A stretch of DNA of 61,642 nucleotides from an uncultured Brevibacillus sp. (lineage in GTDB: Bacteria > Bacillota > Bacilli > Brevibacillales > Brevibacillaceae): the NCBI RefSeq assembly GCF_947502445.1, contig NZ_CANMZW010000036.1, positions 1 through 61,642 of the forward strand, given 5' to 3'. A program made the position numbers and the translations under genes. The notes beneath the pieces were generated by a model. That model saw nothing but the letters and a program-made list of their open reading frames with translations, had not been told where the DNA came from and did no database searches. Positions 17,059 to 26,126 of this stretch are shown piece by piece. Each line of letters begins with the position of its first letter. The stretch's first letter is position 1.

Positions 17059-17490
17059 GTGTTCATGGGGGAATTTCAGCATAGCATCGACGAAAAAGGC
17101 CGCCTGACCATCCCTGCCAAATTCCGTGAAGGATTGGGAGCTTCCTTTGTTATTACCCGTGGATTGGACCAATGCTTGTTTGCTTATCCGATGGAAGAAT
17201 GGAAACAATTAGAGGAGAAGCTGAAAACTCTCCCCTTTACCAAAGCCGATGCACGTGCTTTTACACGCTTTTTCTTTTCGGGTGCAACCGAATGCGAGTG
17301 GGACAAGCAGGGAAGGGTAAATATACCGCAGAATCTGCGTGACCATGCTGGCATGCAAAAGGAATGCGTGATCATTGGCGTATCAAACCGAGTAGAGGTA
17401 TGGAGCAAAGAACGCTGGGAGGATTATTTTACCCAGTCCGAAGGCTCGTTCGGGGAGATCGCTGAAAAACTTGTGGACTTTAATTTGTAG
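17059..17490 (+). CDS. mraZ: Transcriptional regulator MraZ
   Basis: A 143-residue protein, the usual length, with two AbrB-like swapped-hairpin halves: HSIDEKGRLTIPAKFRE (about 7-23) and CEWDKQGRVNIPQNLRDHA (about 80-98). MraZ binds GTGGG repeats and represses the dcw operon. GTG 17059 (giving MFMGEFQHSID) is chosen since GGGGG lies nine bases ahead and it matches the B. subtilis start. A longer start at 16942 would run through the terminator. It is the first gene of the dcw cluster. Confidence 0.93.
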   Translation: MFMGEFQHSIDEKGRLTIPAKFREGLGASFVITRGLDQCLFAYPMEEWKQLEEKLKTLPFTKADARAFTRFFFSGATECEWDKQGRVNIPQNLRDHAGMQKECVIIGVSNRVEVWSKERWEDYFTQSEGSFGEIAEKLVDFNL

Positions 17491-17516
17491 CAGCAAGAAG
17501 AACGGGAGTGACGATC

Positions 17517-18452
17517 TTGTCGTTTCATCATGTAACTGTATTGCGGGAAGAGGCTGTAGCTGGACTGAACATCCGTCCTGGTGGCATCTATGTGGATTGT
17601 ACATTGGGTGGAGCCGGACACAGCAGCTTGATCGCTTCGCACCTGACAGAAGGTGGTCGGTTGATCGCCATCGATCAGGATGACTGGGCGCTGGACAATG
17701 CCCGTGAGAGATTGTCTTCCTATATGGATAGAGTAACGCTGGTAAAAAGCAATTTTCGCCATCTCAAAGACGTGATTAGCGATTTGGGACTTGCAGGTGT
17801 GGACGGAATCTTGTTTGACCTCGGTGTTTCTTCTCCCCAGTTGGACGAGGGTGAGCGTGGCTTTAGCTATAACGCCGATGCTCCTTTGGACATGAGGATG
17901 GATCAGCAGGCGGCGCTGTCTGCCTACGACATCATTAATGAGTGGGATGAGGAAGAGATTGCGAACATCATCTGGCTGTATGGCGAGGAGAAATTTTCCC
18001 GGCGAATTGCCCGGCAAATTGTCCAGCAGCGTCAAAAGAAGCCAATCGAGACGACGGGTGAGCTGGTGGAATTAATCAAGGAAGGAATTCCGGCAGCAGC
18101 ACGGCGTACGGGCCCCCATCCTGCGAAGCGCACGTTTCAAGCGATCCGCATTGCAGTAAATGATGAGCTGGACGCTTTTAAAGAGGCTATTGTCGATGCG
18201 GTTGAGGTGCTGAATCCAGCAGGCAGAGTGAGCGTCATTACTTTTCATTCATTAGAAGACCGGATTTGCAAGCAGGTGTATCAGGACTTATCAAAAGGCT
18301 GCACATGCCCGCCTGCCTTTCCGATTTGCACATGTGGGAATGAGCCGGTAGTAAAGGTCATTACCCGCAAGCCAATTCTGCCATCAGACGAAGAATTGGA
18401 AGCTAACCCGCGCGCGCGTTCTGCGAAGCTGAGGGTAGCGGAGAAGCTGTAG
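17517..18452 (+). CDS. rsmH: 16S rRNA (cytosine(1402)-N(4))-methyltransferase RsmH
   Basis: A 311-residue SAM-dependent methyltransferase (MraW). The SAM-binding motif YVDCTLGGAGHS is near residues 24-35, followed by IAIDQDDWAL. LFDLGVSSPQLDEGERGFSY (about 98-117) is the conserved catalytic region. TTG 17517 is preferred because GGGAGTGA sits just ahead; GTG 17508 is also in frame. The second gene of the dcw operon. Confidence 0.92.
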   Translation: MSFHHVTVLREEAVAGLNIRPGGIYVDCTLGGAGHSSLIASHLTEGGRLIAIDQDDWALDNARERLSSYMDRVTLVKSNFRHLKDVISDLGLAGVDGILFDLGVSSPQLDEGERGFSYNADAPLDMRMDQQAALSAYDIINEWDEEEIANIIWLYGEEKFSRRIARQIVQQRQKKPIETTGELVELIKEGIPAAARRTGPHPAKRTFQAIRIAVNDELDAFKEAIVDAVEVLNPAGRVSVITFHSLEDRICKQVYQDLSKGCTCPPAFPICTCGNEPVVKVITRKPILPSDEELEANPRARSAKLRVAEKL

Positions 18453-18488
18453 GATCTTATAGAACAACGAAGAGAAGGAGAGGAAGCG

Positions 18489-18911
18489 ATGAGCTACTAC
18501 TACCGCGGAAACCTGGCTGTGGAGTTGGAACAACAGCCGCGCTCCGTAACGAAAACAACAAAGCGTACGATCCGAATCAAGCCGACCATACCGACAGGAG
18601 AGAAGCTGCTCTACCTTTTGTTTATTTCCCTGACTGTGATTGGTCTGGGATTGGTAGGCGTCCGCTACTCGCAAATTTCCCAATACAACTACGATATACA
18701 GAGCACAAAAAAAGAAAATCGTATTATAACGGAGAAAACTACGTCATTGCAGCTGCAAATTGAGCAGCTGAGCAACGGGAATCGCATTCTGCAGGAAGCT
18801 GAGCGGCAAGGCATGACATACAATGCAAATGCAGTACATACGATTGGCCAGGCAAAAGTACAGGCAAGCTCGAATCCACAAACACAACAGAATCAGACAA
18901 CAAAACGTTAA
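18489..18911 (+). CDS. ftsL: Cell division protein FtsL
   Basis: A 140-residue bitopic protein. A cytoplasmic basic N-terminus (about 1-35) is followed by one membrane segment (about 39-60, LLYLLFISLTVIGLGLVGV). An external coiled coil comes next (about 65-105, with STKKENRIITEKTTSLQLQIEQL), then a Gln/Asn/Ser-rich tail. FtsL pairs with DivIC and DivIB in the divisome. Sequence similarity in the family is low, so position between rsmH and pbpB is important for the call. A GGAGAGG site precedes ATG 18489. Confidence 0.88.
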   Translation: MSYYYRGNLAVELEQQPRSVTKTTKRTIRIKPTIPTGEKLLYLLFISLTVIGLGLVGVRYSQISQYNYDIQSTKKENRIITEKTTSLQLQIEQLSNGNRILQEAERQGMTYNANAVHTIGQAKVQASSNPQTQQNQTTKR

Positions 18912-18913
18912 CG

Positions 18914-18947
18914 AATGTTACTGCCGATACGTGCGGTAACATTTTTT
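18914..18947 (+). terminator. Intrinsic terminator or attenuator between ftsL and pbpB
   Basis: AATGTTACTGC (18914-18924) pairs with GCGGTAACATT (18933-18943) in an eleven-base stem with one T-G pair. Six T residues follow. It begins three bases after the ftsL stop, inside what should be one operon. No clear sigma-A promoter was found between it and pbpB. Confidence 0.7.
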
Positions 18948-19017
18948 CTTAGATCAATTTCGAACAGGGGAAAAAGTCGAAAAGCGGTGAACATAGACTT
19001 AATGGAGTGAATGGATA

Positions 19018-21519
19018 ATGGAAACGAAACGAAGAATGAACTTGCGGATTCTGATGGTCGCTCTATGTACCATTTTGATCTTTACAGGGTTAAGCTTTCG
19101 AATCTATTGGATTCAGACAGTCGATGCCGCCAAAATTATGGAGCATGCACAGGGACAGTGGGATCGGGAGCGGACACTGAAGCCGAAACGCGGATCAATC
19201 AAGGACCGTAACGGGGAGATCCTTGCCTACGAAGGCAAGGGGTACATCGTAAATGCAAGGCTCATCCCTCGAGACGACAAGGATTCAGATGTAGTGCGCG
19301 ATCCTTACTTCACGGCGACAAGTCTTGCACCCATTTTGAATGCGCCCGTACCTGAGCTGGTGAAGCTTTTGACAAAACCATCAAAAGTGGTGCAGTTCGG
19401 TCGTTATGGACAAAAAATTACCGAGGATCAGAAGAATCGGATATTAGCCCTGCAGTATCCAAAGCTGCCAACTGGAGAGCAGGTTGAGAAAAATCAACTG
19501 CCGGGCATCTTTTTGGACGAAACCTCGCGTCGCTTTTATCCCAACAACAGCTTTGCCTCCCACGTCATCGGGTATATGGATCTTTATGATGAGCCGAAGA
19601 TGGGGATCGAGCTGCAACTAAACGATGAGCTCAAAGGAGAAAAAGGGCAGATGCAGTTCCAGAAGGACGGTGCTGGTTACCAGCTCCCTGATGGAGAGGG
19701 CCAATACATCCCTGCCAAGGATGGCTATGACGTCTATCTGACCATTGACCGCCAGATTCAGGATTACGTAGAGCAAGCGATGGACAAGGTTGTTCAGCAG
19801 TACAATCCAAAGGGGATGACGGTAGTCGTATCCGATCCGCAGACGGGTGAAATTTTGGCGATGGGAAACCGATCCCAGTTTAACCCGAATACGTATTACC
19901 AGGGAATTACGAATTATACGAACCAGGCTGTAACTACCATCTTTGAACCGGGTTCAACATTTAAAATTATTACGCTGGCAGCCGCGATTGAAGAGGGACA
20001 GTTCAATCCTAACGAAACATACGATTCCGGGAAATACACCATCAAGGGTCAGATTCCGATCCGTGACCATAACAACGGGAATGGTTGGGGCCGTATCAGC
20101 TTTTTGGAAGGGGTACAACGCTCCAGTAACGTTGTGTTTGTCAAATTGGGCTATGAGCGCTTAAAGCTGGAGAAGCTAAGAGATTATTTCAAGAAGTTCG
20201 GAATGGGTAAACTGACAGAAATTGAATTGCCGTATGAGAAAAAGGGAAACCTGATCAACCTCGAGAAGCCGCAGTCTCCACGTGACTGGGCCGCGACGAC
20301 ATTCGGACAAGGGGTAACGGTAACGGCAATCCAGCAGGTCGCTGCAGTGGGAGCTATCGCCAATGGTGGTGAACTATTGAAGCCGCATATCGTCAAAGAG
20401 CTGCGCGATCCACATACTGGAGCTGTGGTAGAGCGAAGTGGCCGCGATGTAGTGAGACGTGTCGTGAGCGAAGCAACTGCTAAACAGACACGAGATATCT
20501 TGGAAACAGTCGTCACCGCCAAAACTGGTACGGGACGCCAATATGAAATTGAAGGGTATCACGTTGCAGGTAAGACCGGGACCGCACAAAAATACGATCC
20601 GAATACGGGTAAAATCATGGAAGGGCGCTATATTGGTTCCTTCATCGGATTTGCACCAAAAGACAATCCGCGACTATTGGTCTATGTTGTCATCGACGAT
20701 CCAGCTACAAACGAATGGTATGCTCTTTGGGGAAGGACGATGATTGCTCCAGCGTTTAAAAGCATTATGGAACGCAGTCTGCAATATTTACAGCAGCAAC
20801 CGGACTTGAAAACGACGAATGCCGCCAAGGCTACGAGCAGCAGCGCTAGCCAAAAAGCCCAATCGGTGCAAGCCTCGACGCCACAAGTTGAGGTGACGCT
20901 GCCCAAATTCGAAGGCATGTCCACGACTGCAGCTCAGCTGCGAGCCAAGCAGGACAATTTGACAGTGACTGTGATCGGAACAGGGACTAAAATTGTTGAG
21001 CAGTACCCAGCGCCTTTGGAGAAGGTAGTGACAGGCAAGCAAATCCTTTTGGTTACAGATAGGGTGAAGGGAGCGAAAATGTCTGACTTCAAGGGCAAAT
21101 CCATACGGGATGTAATGGAATTCAGCTCGTTGTTAAACATCCCTGTGCAGTCGACAGGAACAGGCTTTGTCGTTTCGCAAAGCATCCCGCCTGGTACCGT
21201 TTTGGCGGGAACAGAAAAGCTGCAGGTGACCCTGCAATCAGAGTCTGAGCCACCAGCGCCTGTGCAGACAAATCCAGTAGGGACAGAAGGAGTTCAGGGA
21301 GGTGTCGTGCCCCCAGCAGGTACATCGCAGACCGGAGCGCCTGCTGCTGGAACCACGCCGCCACAAGGGACAACACAGCCTCAAGGCGCGAATCAGCCCG
21401 CAGGTACAACTCCTCCAGTGACACCATCTGGAGCAGGAACAGAAGCGGGGCAAACAGTGCCATCAAACGCGCCTCCGCCAGAGAATAACCAGCAAGGACA
21501 AACGAGCACAAGCCCATAG
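19018..21519 (+). CDS. pbpB: Septal class B penicillin-binding protein (PBP2B/FtsI type) with PASTA domains
   Basis: An 833-residue class B transpeptidase that crosslinks septal peptidoglycan. A membrane anchor (about 10-28) is followed by the dimerisation domain (KRGSIKDRNGEILAYE, about 60-75). The transpeptidase domain has the active-site SxxK in EPGSTFKIITL (about 309-319), SSN in QRSSNVVFVK, and KTGTAQ (about 519-524). Two PASTA repeats occupy about 625-745. The last 90 residues are a Pro/Thr/Gly/Gln-rich tail that B. subtilis PBP2B (716 residues) lacks. ATG 19018 follows GGAGTGA. Confidence 0.92.
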   Translation: METKRRMNLRILMVALCTILIFTGLSFRIYWIQTVDAAKIMEHAQGQWDRERTLKPKRGSIKDRNGEILAYEGKGYIVNARLIPRDDKDSDVVRDPYFTATSLAPILNAPVPELVKLLTKPSKVVQFGRYGQKITEDQKNRILALQYPKLPTGEQVEKNQLPGIFLDETSRRFYPNNSFASHVIGYMDLYDEPKMGIELQLNDELKGEKGQMQFQKDGAGYQLPDGEGQYIPAKDGYDVYLTIDRQIQDYVEQAMDKVVQQYNPKGMTVVVSDPQTGEILAMGNRSQFNPNTYYQGITNYTNQAVTTIFEPGSTFKIITLAAAIEEGQFNPNETYDSGKYTIKGQIPIRDHNNGNGWGRISFLEGVQRSSNVVFVKLGYERLKLEKLRDYFKKFGMGKLTEIELPYEKKGNLINLEKPQSPRDWAATTFGQGVTVTAIQQVAAVGAIANGGELLKPHIVKELRDPHTGAVVERSGRDVVRRVVSEATAKQTRDILETVVTAKTGTGRQYEIEGYHVAGKTGTAQKYDPNTGKIMEGRYIGSFIGFAPKDNPRLLVYVVIDDPATNEWYALWGRTMIAPAFKSIMERSLQYLQQQPDLKTTNAAKATSSSASQKAQSVQASTPQVEVTLPKFEGMSTTAAQLRAKQDNLTVTVIGTGTKIVEQYPAPLEKVVTGKQILLVTDRVKGAKMSDFKGKSIRDVMEFSSLLNIPVQSTGTGFVVSQSIPPGTVLAGTEKLQVTLQSESEPPAPVQTNPVGTEGVQGGVVPPAGTSQTGAPAAGTTPPQGTTQPQGANQPAGTTPPVTPSGAGTEAGQTVPSNAPPPENNQQGQTSTSP

Positions 21520-21582
21520 TTCTAACCCGTCCCCCCGGCGAATATGGTAAAAGGAGACAACCTATTCGAGGGGGGACTCGCT

Positions 21583-23511
21583 TTGCGGGTATCCAATGCA
21601 ACTGTACGCCGCCGGATTTTTGTGGTTTTAATCATTGGGATTGTGTTGTATTCTGCGCTCATTACCCGTCTTGGGTACGTGCAATTAGTACAAGGACCAG
21701 GGCTTGCTCAGATGGCAGATGATCTTTTGAACCGCGAGATTGACTTCAAGCCGAATCGAGGGCGTATTCTCGATCGAAATGGCAATGAACTCGTTTCCAA
21801 TATGAGTGTGCCGACGATTGTAGCTGTACCCGCGCAAATCAAAGATCCGAAAGAGACAGCCAAACAGCTCTCTGTGATCCTGGAACAAAAGGAAGAAGAC
21901 GTCTACAAAGCCATTACGAAAAGAGCCATGAGCAATAACCAGATACCCGGAGGAAAAAAGATTTCGGTCGAAAAGGCTAAAAAGATCCAAGAGCTAAATA
22001 TGCCTGGAATCTACTTAGCCGGCGACACGAAAAGATTTTATCCGAACGGGACGATGGCTGCACATATTTTGGGCTTCACCGGGATTGACAATCAAGGTTT
22101 GACTGGTCTAGAGAAAATTTATGACCCTTTCCTGAACGGCACGAAAGGACATATTTCGTATCCATCTGATGCCAAAGGACGTGTCATGCCAGGTGGTTCC
22201 GAAGACTACGTAGCCCCAGTCAACGGCATGGATATGTACTTAACGCTCGATTCTACCATACAGTCTTTTATTGAACGCGAACTGGATCAAGCGGTAGTTG
22301 CCTATCAGCCAGATGATGTACTGGCGATCGCCATGAACCCAAAGACGGGTGAGATTTTAGGGATGGGCAGTCGTCCTACGTTTCAGCCTGATCAATACAG
22401 GAACTATCCGGTTGAGGTATACAACCGAAATTTGCCCATTTGGAAAACGTATGAGCCTGGTTCTACCTTTAAGATTGTAACCTTGGCTGCAGCGCTCAAT
22501 GAGAGCGTCATTACCCTGAATGAAGGCTTCTACGATCCCGGGTTTATCAACGTGGCAGGCAAGCGATTGCGCTGCTGGAAGCGGCAGGGACACGGTCAGG
22601 AGACGATGCTTGAAGTTGTAGAGAACTCGTGTAACCCAGGCTTTGTGACGATGGGACAACGACTGCAAAAAGAGCGCTTGTTTGAATACATCAAGAAATT
22701 TGGCTTTGGACAAAAAACAGGCATTGACCTCATCGGTGAAGAGAATGGCTTGTTATTCAATCTGAATCGTGTGGGTCCCGTAGAATTAGGCACGACATCA
22801 TTTGGGCAGGGGGTTTCGGTTACCCCGATCCAACAAATGGCTGCCGTGGCTGCGGCGATCAACGGTGGCAAGCTGATGAAGCCTTATGTAGCCAAAGAGT
22901 GGCGTGATGGTATTACGCATGACGTCATAGGCATGACGGTCCCGACAGAAGTGCGCCAAGTCATTACGGAAGAAACTTCAGCAAAGGTCCGTTACGCACT
23001 GGAAAGTGTTGTCGCTCGGGGAACAGGTAACAAGGCCTATATTGAAGGCTATCGCGTAGGTGGAAAGACAGGTACGGCGCAAAAAGTAAAGAACGGGCGC
23101 TACATGGACGGAGAGTATATCGTTTCGTTTATTGGCTTTGCCCCAGCAGATGATCCGCAGATCCTCGTCTATTTTGCCGTCGATAATCCGAAGGCTCTCG
23201 CATTTGGTGGCTTGATCGCAGCTCCAAGCGTGAAAAGCATCATGGAGTCCTCTTTGCAGCATTTGGATGTTCCTAAGCGCAAGGACGGTATTACCAAGGA
23301 GATTAACAAGGCACTTGGTGAAAAAGAACCGATAGAGGTGCCCAATATGGTAGGTCAAACAATGAAGGATGTCGTCACAACGTACGAGACGCTCCCTCTG
23401 GTTGTATCGGGAAAAGGAAAGTACGTGATCGCCCAATCGCCTGCTGCTGGTGTAAAAATCGAAGAGGGCGGAAAAATTCGTATCCATCTTGGTGACAAAT
23501 TGAACAATTAG
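21583..23511 (+). CDS. spoVD: Stage V sporulation protein D (class B PBP)
   Basis: A 642-residue class B transpeptidase for spore cortex synthesis. It begins MRVSNATVRRRI like B. subtilis SpoVD. A membrane anchor (about 12-32) and a dimerisation domain (FKPNRGRILDRNGNELVSN) follow. The transpeptidase motifs are EPGSTFKIVTL, the SCN-type motif ENSCNPGF and GGKTGTAQK. There is one C-terminal PASTA domain (about 585-640). TTG 21583 with GAGGGGGG seven bases ahead is chosen; ATG 21544 is in frame but adds an unrelated leader. It is downstream of pbpB, as in B. subtilis. Confidence 0.92.
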   Translation: MRVSNATVRRRIFVVLIIGIVLYSALITRLGYVQLVQGPGLAQMADDLLNREIDFKPNRGRILDRNGNELVSNMSVPTIVAVPAQIKDPKETAKQLSVILEQKEEDVYKAITKRAMSNNQIPGGKKISVEKAKKIQELNMPGIYLAGDTKRFYPNGTMAAHILGFTGIDNQGLTGLEKIYDPFLNGTKGHISYPSDAKGRVMPGGSEDYVAPVNGMDMYLTLDSTIQSFIERELDQAVVAYQPDDVLAIAMNPKTGEILGMGSRPTFQPDQYRNYPVEVYNRNLPIWKTYEPGSTFKIVTLAAALNESVITLNEGFYDPGFINVAGKRLRCWKRQGHGQETMLEVVENSCNPGFVTMGQRLQKERLFEYIKKFGFGQKTGIDLIGEENGLLFNLNRVGPVELGTTSFGQGVSVTPIQQMAAVAAAINGGKLMKPYVAKEWRDGITHDVIGMTVPTEVRQVITEETSAKVRYALESVVARGTGNKAYIEGYRVGGKTGTAQKVKNGRYMDGEYIVSFIGFAPADDPQILVYFAVDNPKALAFGGLIAAPSVKSIMESSLQHLDVPKRKDGITKEINKALGEKEPIEVPNMVGQTMKDVVTTYETLPLVVSGKGKYVIAQSPAAGVKIEEGGKIRIHLGDKLNN

Positions 23512-23631
23512 CTATAAAATGAGATTTCGAAGGCGGAGGGAAGTAGGCTTGTCTACGGACGCTCTGTCTTTGTGCTTGTACAAATGGGTGAATTTTTGTC
23601 TATACTAGTTGGAGAATGGGGTGCCTGTTTC

Positions 23632-25110
23632 ATGTTTCTACGGGATCTGCTCATGCCGCTGTTGCCATATCAGGTTACAGGGGATGACAGCATGGAGATT
23701 ACTGGTTTGACAGCAGACTCGCGCCAGGTTAAACCCGGCTTCTTGTTTGTTTGTCTGACTGGGTATACCGTGGATGGACATACGTTTGCGGCTCAAGCGG
23801 TTAACAACGGAGCCGTTGCTGTGCTATCCGAAAAAGATCTGGACGTGCCAGCAACCATTGTCAAAGTGCCGGATACTCGGCGGGCAATGGCGATGCTGGC
23901 TGATCGTATTTTCGGTTCTCCCACACGTGAATTGAAAGTGATTGGTGTGACTGGGACTAATGGAAAGACGACCACCACTCATCTGATCGACAAGATTTTG
24001 CGTGATCAACGCAAACAAACAGGGTTGATCGGTACGATTCACATGAGGATTGGCGATGTCACAGAAGAAGTAAAAAATACGACTCCTGACGCTTGCGACC
24101 TGCAGCGAAGCTTCCGTCGCATGTGCGATGTGAACACAGACTACGCGATAATCGAGGTGTCCTCACATGCTCTTGAGCTGGGGCGTGTACGCGGCTGCAA
24201 CATCCATACTGCCGTGTTTACGAACCTGACGCAGGACCACCTGGATTACCACAAAACAATGGATAACTATCGCTATGCAAAATCACTGCTCTTTTCTCAG
24301 CTCGGGAATACGTATGATCCCGATAGCATCAAGACAGCTGTTTTAAACGCAGATGACGATGCCTCAGAGTTGTATGCGACTGTTACTCCTGCCAGAGTCA
24401 TCACTTATGGAATTGATCGAGCGGCTGATGTGCGGGCCACTGATATTGAAATTACGAGCAAGGGTACTTCTTTTACAGCCCATACGTTTGCTGGCAGCGT
24501 TCGCTTTAACCTGCGGATGATGGGTAAGTTCAATGTATATAACGCACTTGCAGCAATCGCGGTTACATTGGCTGAAGGAATCAAATTGGAGGAAATCAAA
24601 GCCAGTCTGGAAGCCGTAGCTGGCGTGAACGGTCGATTTGAGGCTGTTGAAGCAGGTCAGCCGTTTGCCGTACTGGTCGATTATTCACATACACCGGACA
24701 GCCTGGAAAACGCTCTGATGACCGTAAAGGAATTTGCCAAAGGGCGGATTTTCTGTGTCGTTGGCTGCGGCGGAGACCGCGATCGTACCAAGCGCCCAAT
24801 TATGGCGCAGATTGCAACAAAGTATGCGGATATGACCGTCTTAACATCAGATAATCCTCGCTCGGAGGAGCCGCAGGCGATTATCGACGATATGCTGGCA
24901 GGCCTTATTGCAGTACCAAAAGACAGCTATACGTCCGTTGTCGACAGACGTGAAGCTATTCGTCACGCGGTTTCGCTTGCAAAAGCTGAGGATGTCATCC
25001 TGATCGCTGGAAAAGGTCATGAGACGTACCAGATTATTAAATCGGAAGTATTGCCCTTCGACGATCGTGAGGTAGCACGTGAAGCGATCGCCCGGTACAA
25101 CCAAGAATAA
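23632..25110 (+). CDS. murE: UDP-MurNAc-tripeptide synthetase MurE
   Basis: A 492-residue Mur ligase that adds the third amino acid to UDP-MurNAc-L-Ala-D-Glu. The P-loop VTGTNGKTTTTHLIDKI is near 106-122. EVSSHALELGRV and TNLTQDHLDYH (about 199-209) are catalytic and metal regions. The stretch TSDNPRSEEP (about 404-413) is the DNPR motif of meso-diaminopimelate-adding MurE, so meso-DAP in the wall is expected. ATG 23632 follows GGGGTG; starts at 23572 and 23587 would add a poor leader. Confidence 0.93.
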   Translation: MFLRDLLMPLLPYQVTGDDSMEITGLTADSRQVKPGFLFVCLTGYTVDGHTFAAQAVNNGAVAVLSEKDLDVPATIVKVPDTRRAMAMLADRIFGSPTRELKVIGVTGTNGKTTTTHLIDKILRDQRKQTGLIGTIHMRIGDVTEEVKNTTPDACDLQRSFRRMCDVNTDYAIIEVSSHALELGRVRGCNIHTAVFTNLTQDHLDYHKTMDNYRYAKSLLFSQLGNTYDPDSIKTAVLNADDDASELYATVTPARVITYGIDRAADVRATDIEITSKGTSFTAHTFAGSVRFNLRMMGKFNVYNALAAIAVTLAEGIKLEEIKASLEAVAGVNGRFEAVEAGQPFAVLVDYSHTPDSLENALMTVKEFAKGRIFCVVGCGGDRDRTKRPIMAQIATKYADMTVLTSDNPRSEEPQAIIDDMLAGLIAVPKDSYTSVVDRREAIRHAVSLAKAEDVILIAGKGHETYQIIKSEVLPFDDREVAREAIARYNQE

Positions 25111-25154
25111 AGACAGATGCATTCAAATAGCATCGAAAGAAAGGAGGTTCGGGC

Positions 25155-26126
25155 ATGTTCGCTGACAACGTACTCATCGTCACGATCGTCGCCGCGTTTC
25201 TCATCGCTGTACTTATCGGACCACTATTTATCCCGTTCCTTCGCCGTCTGAAGTTTGGGCAGGCAATCCGGGAAGAAGGACCACAGTCCCATTATAAGAA
25301 GGCAGGAACCCCTACGATGGGGGGGACCATCATTCTTTTGGCACTCATTTTTACAGTACTGAAGTTTGCCAATGTGGGAATGAAAGTGTATTTTTTGCTT
25401 TTGGTGACACTCGGTTACGGTTTGATCGGATTTTTGGATGACTATATTAAAATCAGTAAGAAACGCAATCTGGGTTTGACGGCAAAGCAAAAATTCGCAG
25501 GTCAAATTTTGCTCGGTATTGGTGCCTATATTCTGTTGTACTTGATGGGACATGATACATCGCTGCATTTTCCAGGCACGGAATGGAAGCTTGAGCTTGG
25601 CTATTTTTACTTCCCGTTTCTTTTATTCTTGCTAGTAGGTACGACCAATGCTGTCAACATTACCGACGGCTTGGACGGATTGCTGGCGGGGACAGGCGCG
25701 ATTGCCTTTGGCGCGTATGCGATTATTGCCTGGTTTGGTCAGGATTACGATACGGCTATTTTTAGTAGCGCCGTGGTCGGTGCGGTTTTAGGGTTTCTCG
25801 TCTTCAACGCTCATCCAGCGCGAGTATTCATGGGCGATACAGGCTCATTGGGGCTTGGTGGTGCTTTGGCAGCAATCGCGATTATGACGAAAACCGAGCT
25901 GCTTTTAGCGATCATTGGTGGCGTGTTTGTTGTTGAGACGCTTTCTGTAATCATTCAGGTCATTTCTTTTAAAACGAGAGGAAAGCGGATTTTTCGCATG
26001 AGTCCTCTTCATCACCATTTCGAACTCACAGGCTGGTCTGAGTGGCGAGTCGTTGTGACTTTTTGGCTGGTGGGAATCTTTTTTGCTGGACTGGGTGTAT
26101 ACCTTGAGGTGGTGACAATCAGATGA
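25155..26126 (+). CDS. mraY: Phospho-MurNAc-pentapeptide translocase MraY
   Basis: A 323-residue, ten-segment membrane enzyme. It moves phospho-MurNAc-pentapeptide onto undecaprenyl phosphate to make lipid I. Conserved motifs are PTMGGTIIL (about 51-59), LGFLDDYIKISKKRNLGLTAKQK (metal aspartates, about 93-115), TTNAVNITDGLDGL (about 164-177) and the histidine loop MSPLHHHFEL. AAAGGAGG precedes ATG 25155. It overlaps murD by four bases. Confidence 0.95.
   Translation: MFADNVLIVTIVAAFLIAVLIGPLFIPFLRRLKFGQAIREEGPQSHYKKAGTPTMGGTIILLALIFTVLKFANVGMKVYFLLLVTLGYGLIGFLDDYIKISKKRNLGLTAKQKFAGQILLGIGAYILLYLMGHDTSLHFPGTEWKLELGYFYFPFLLFLLVGTTNAVNITDGLDGLLAGTGAIAFGAYAIIAWFGQDYDTAIFSSAVVGAVLGFLVFNAHPARVFMGDTGSLGLGGALAAIAIMTKTELLLAIIGGVFVVETLSVIIQVISFKTRGKRIFRMSPLHHHFELTGWSEWRVVVTFWLVGIFFAGLGVYLEVVTIR

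Noticed and set aside
23576..23606. Promoter before murE (TTGTAC and TATACT)
   Set aside because: The spacer is 19 bases and murE is expected to be read with spoVD; support is too weak.
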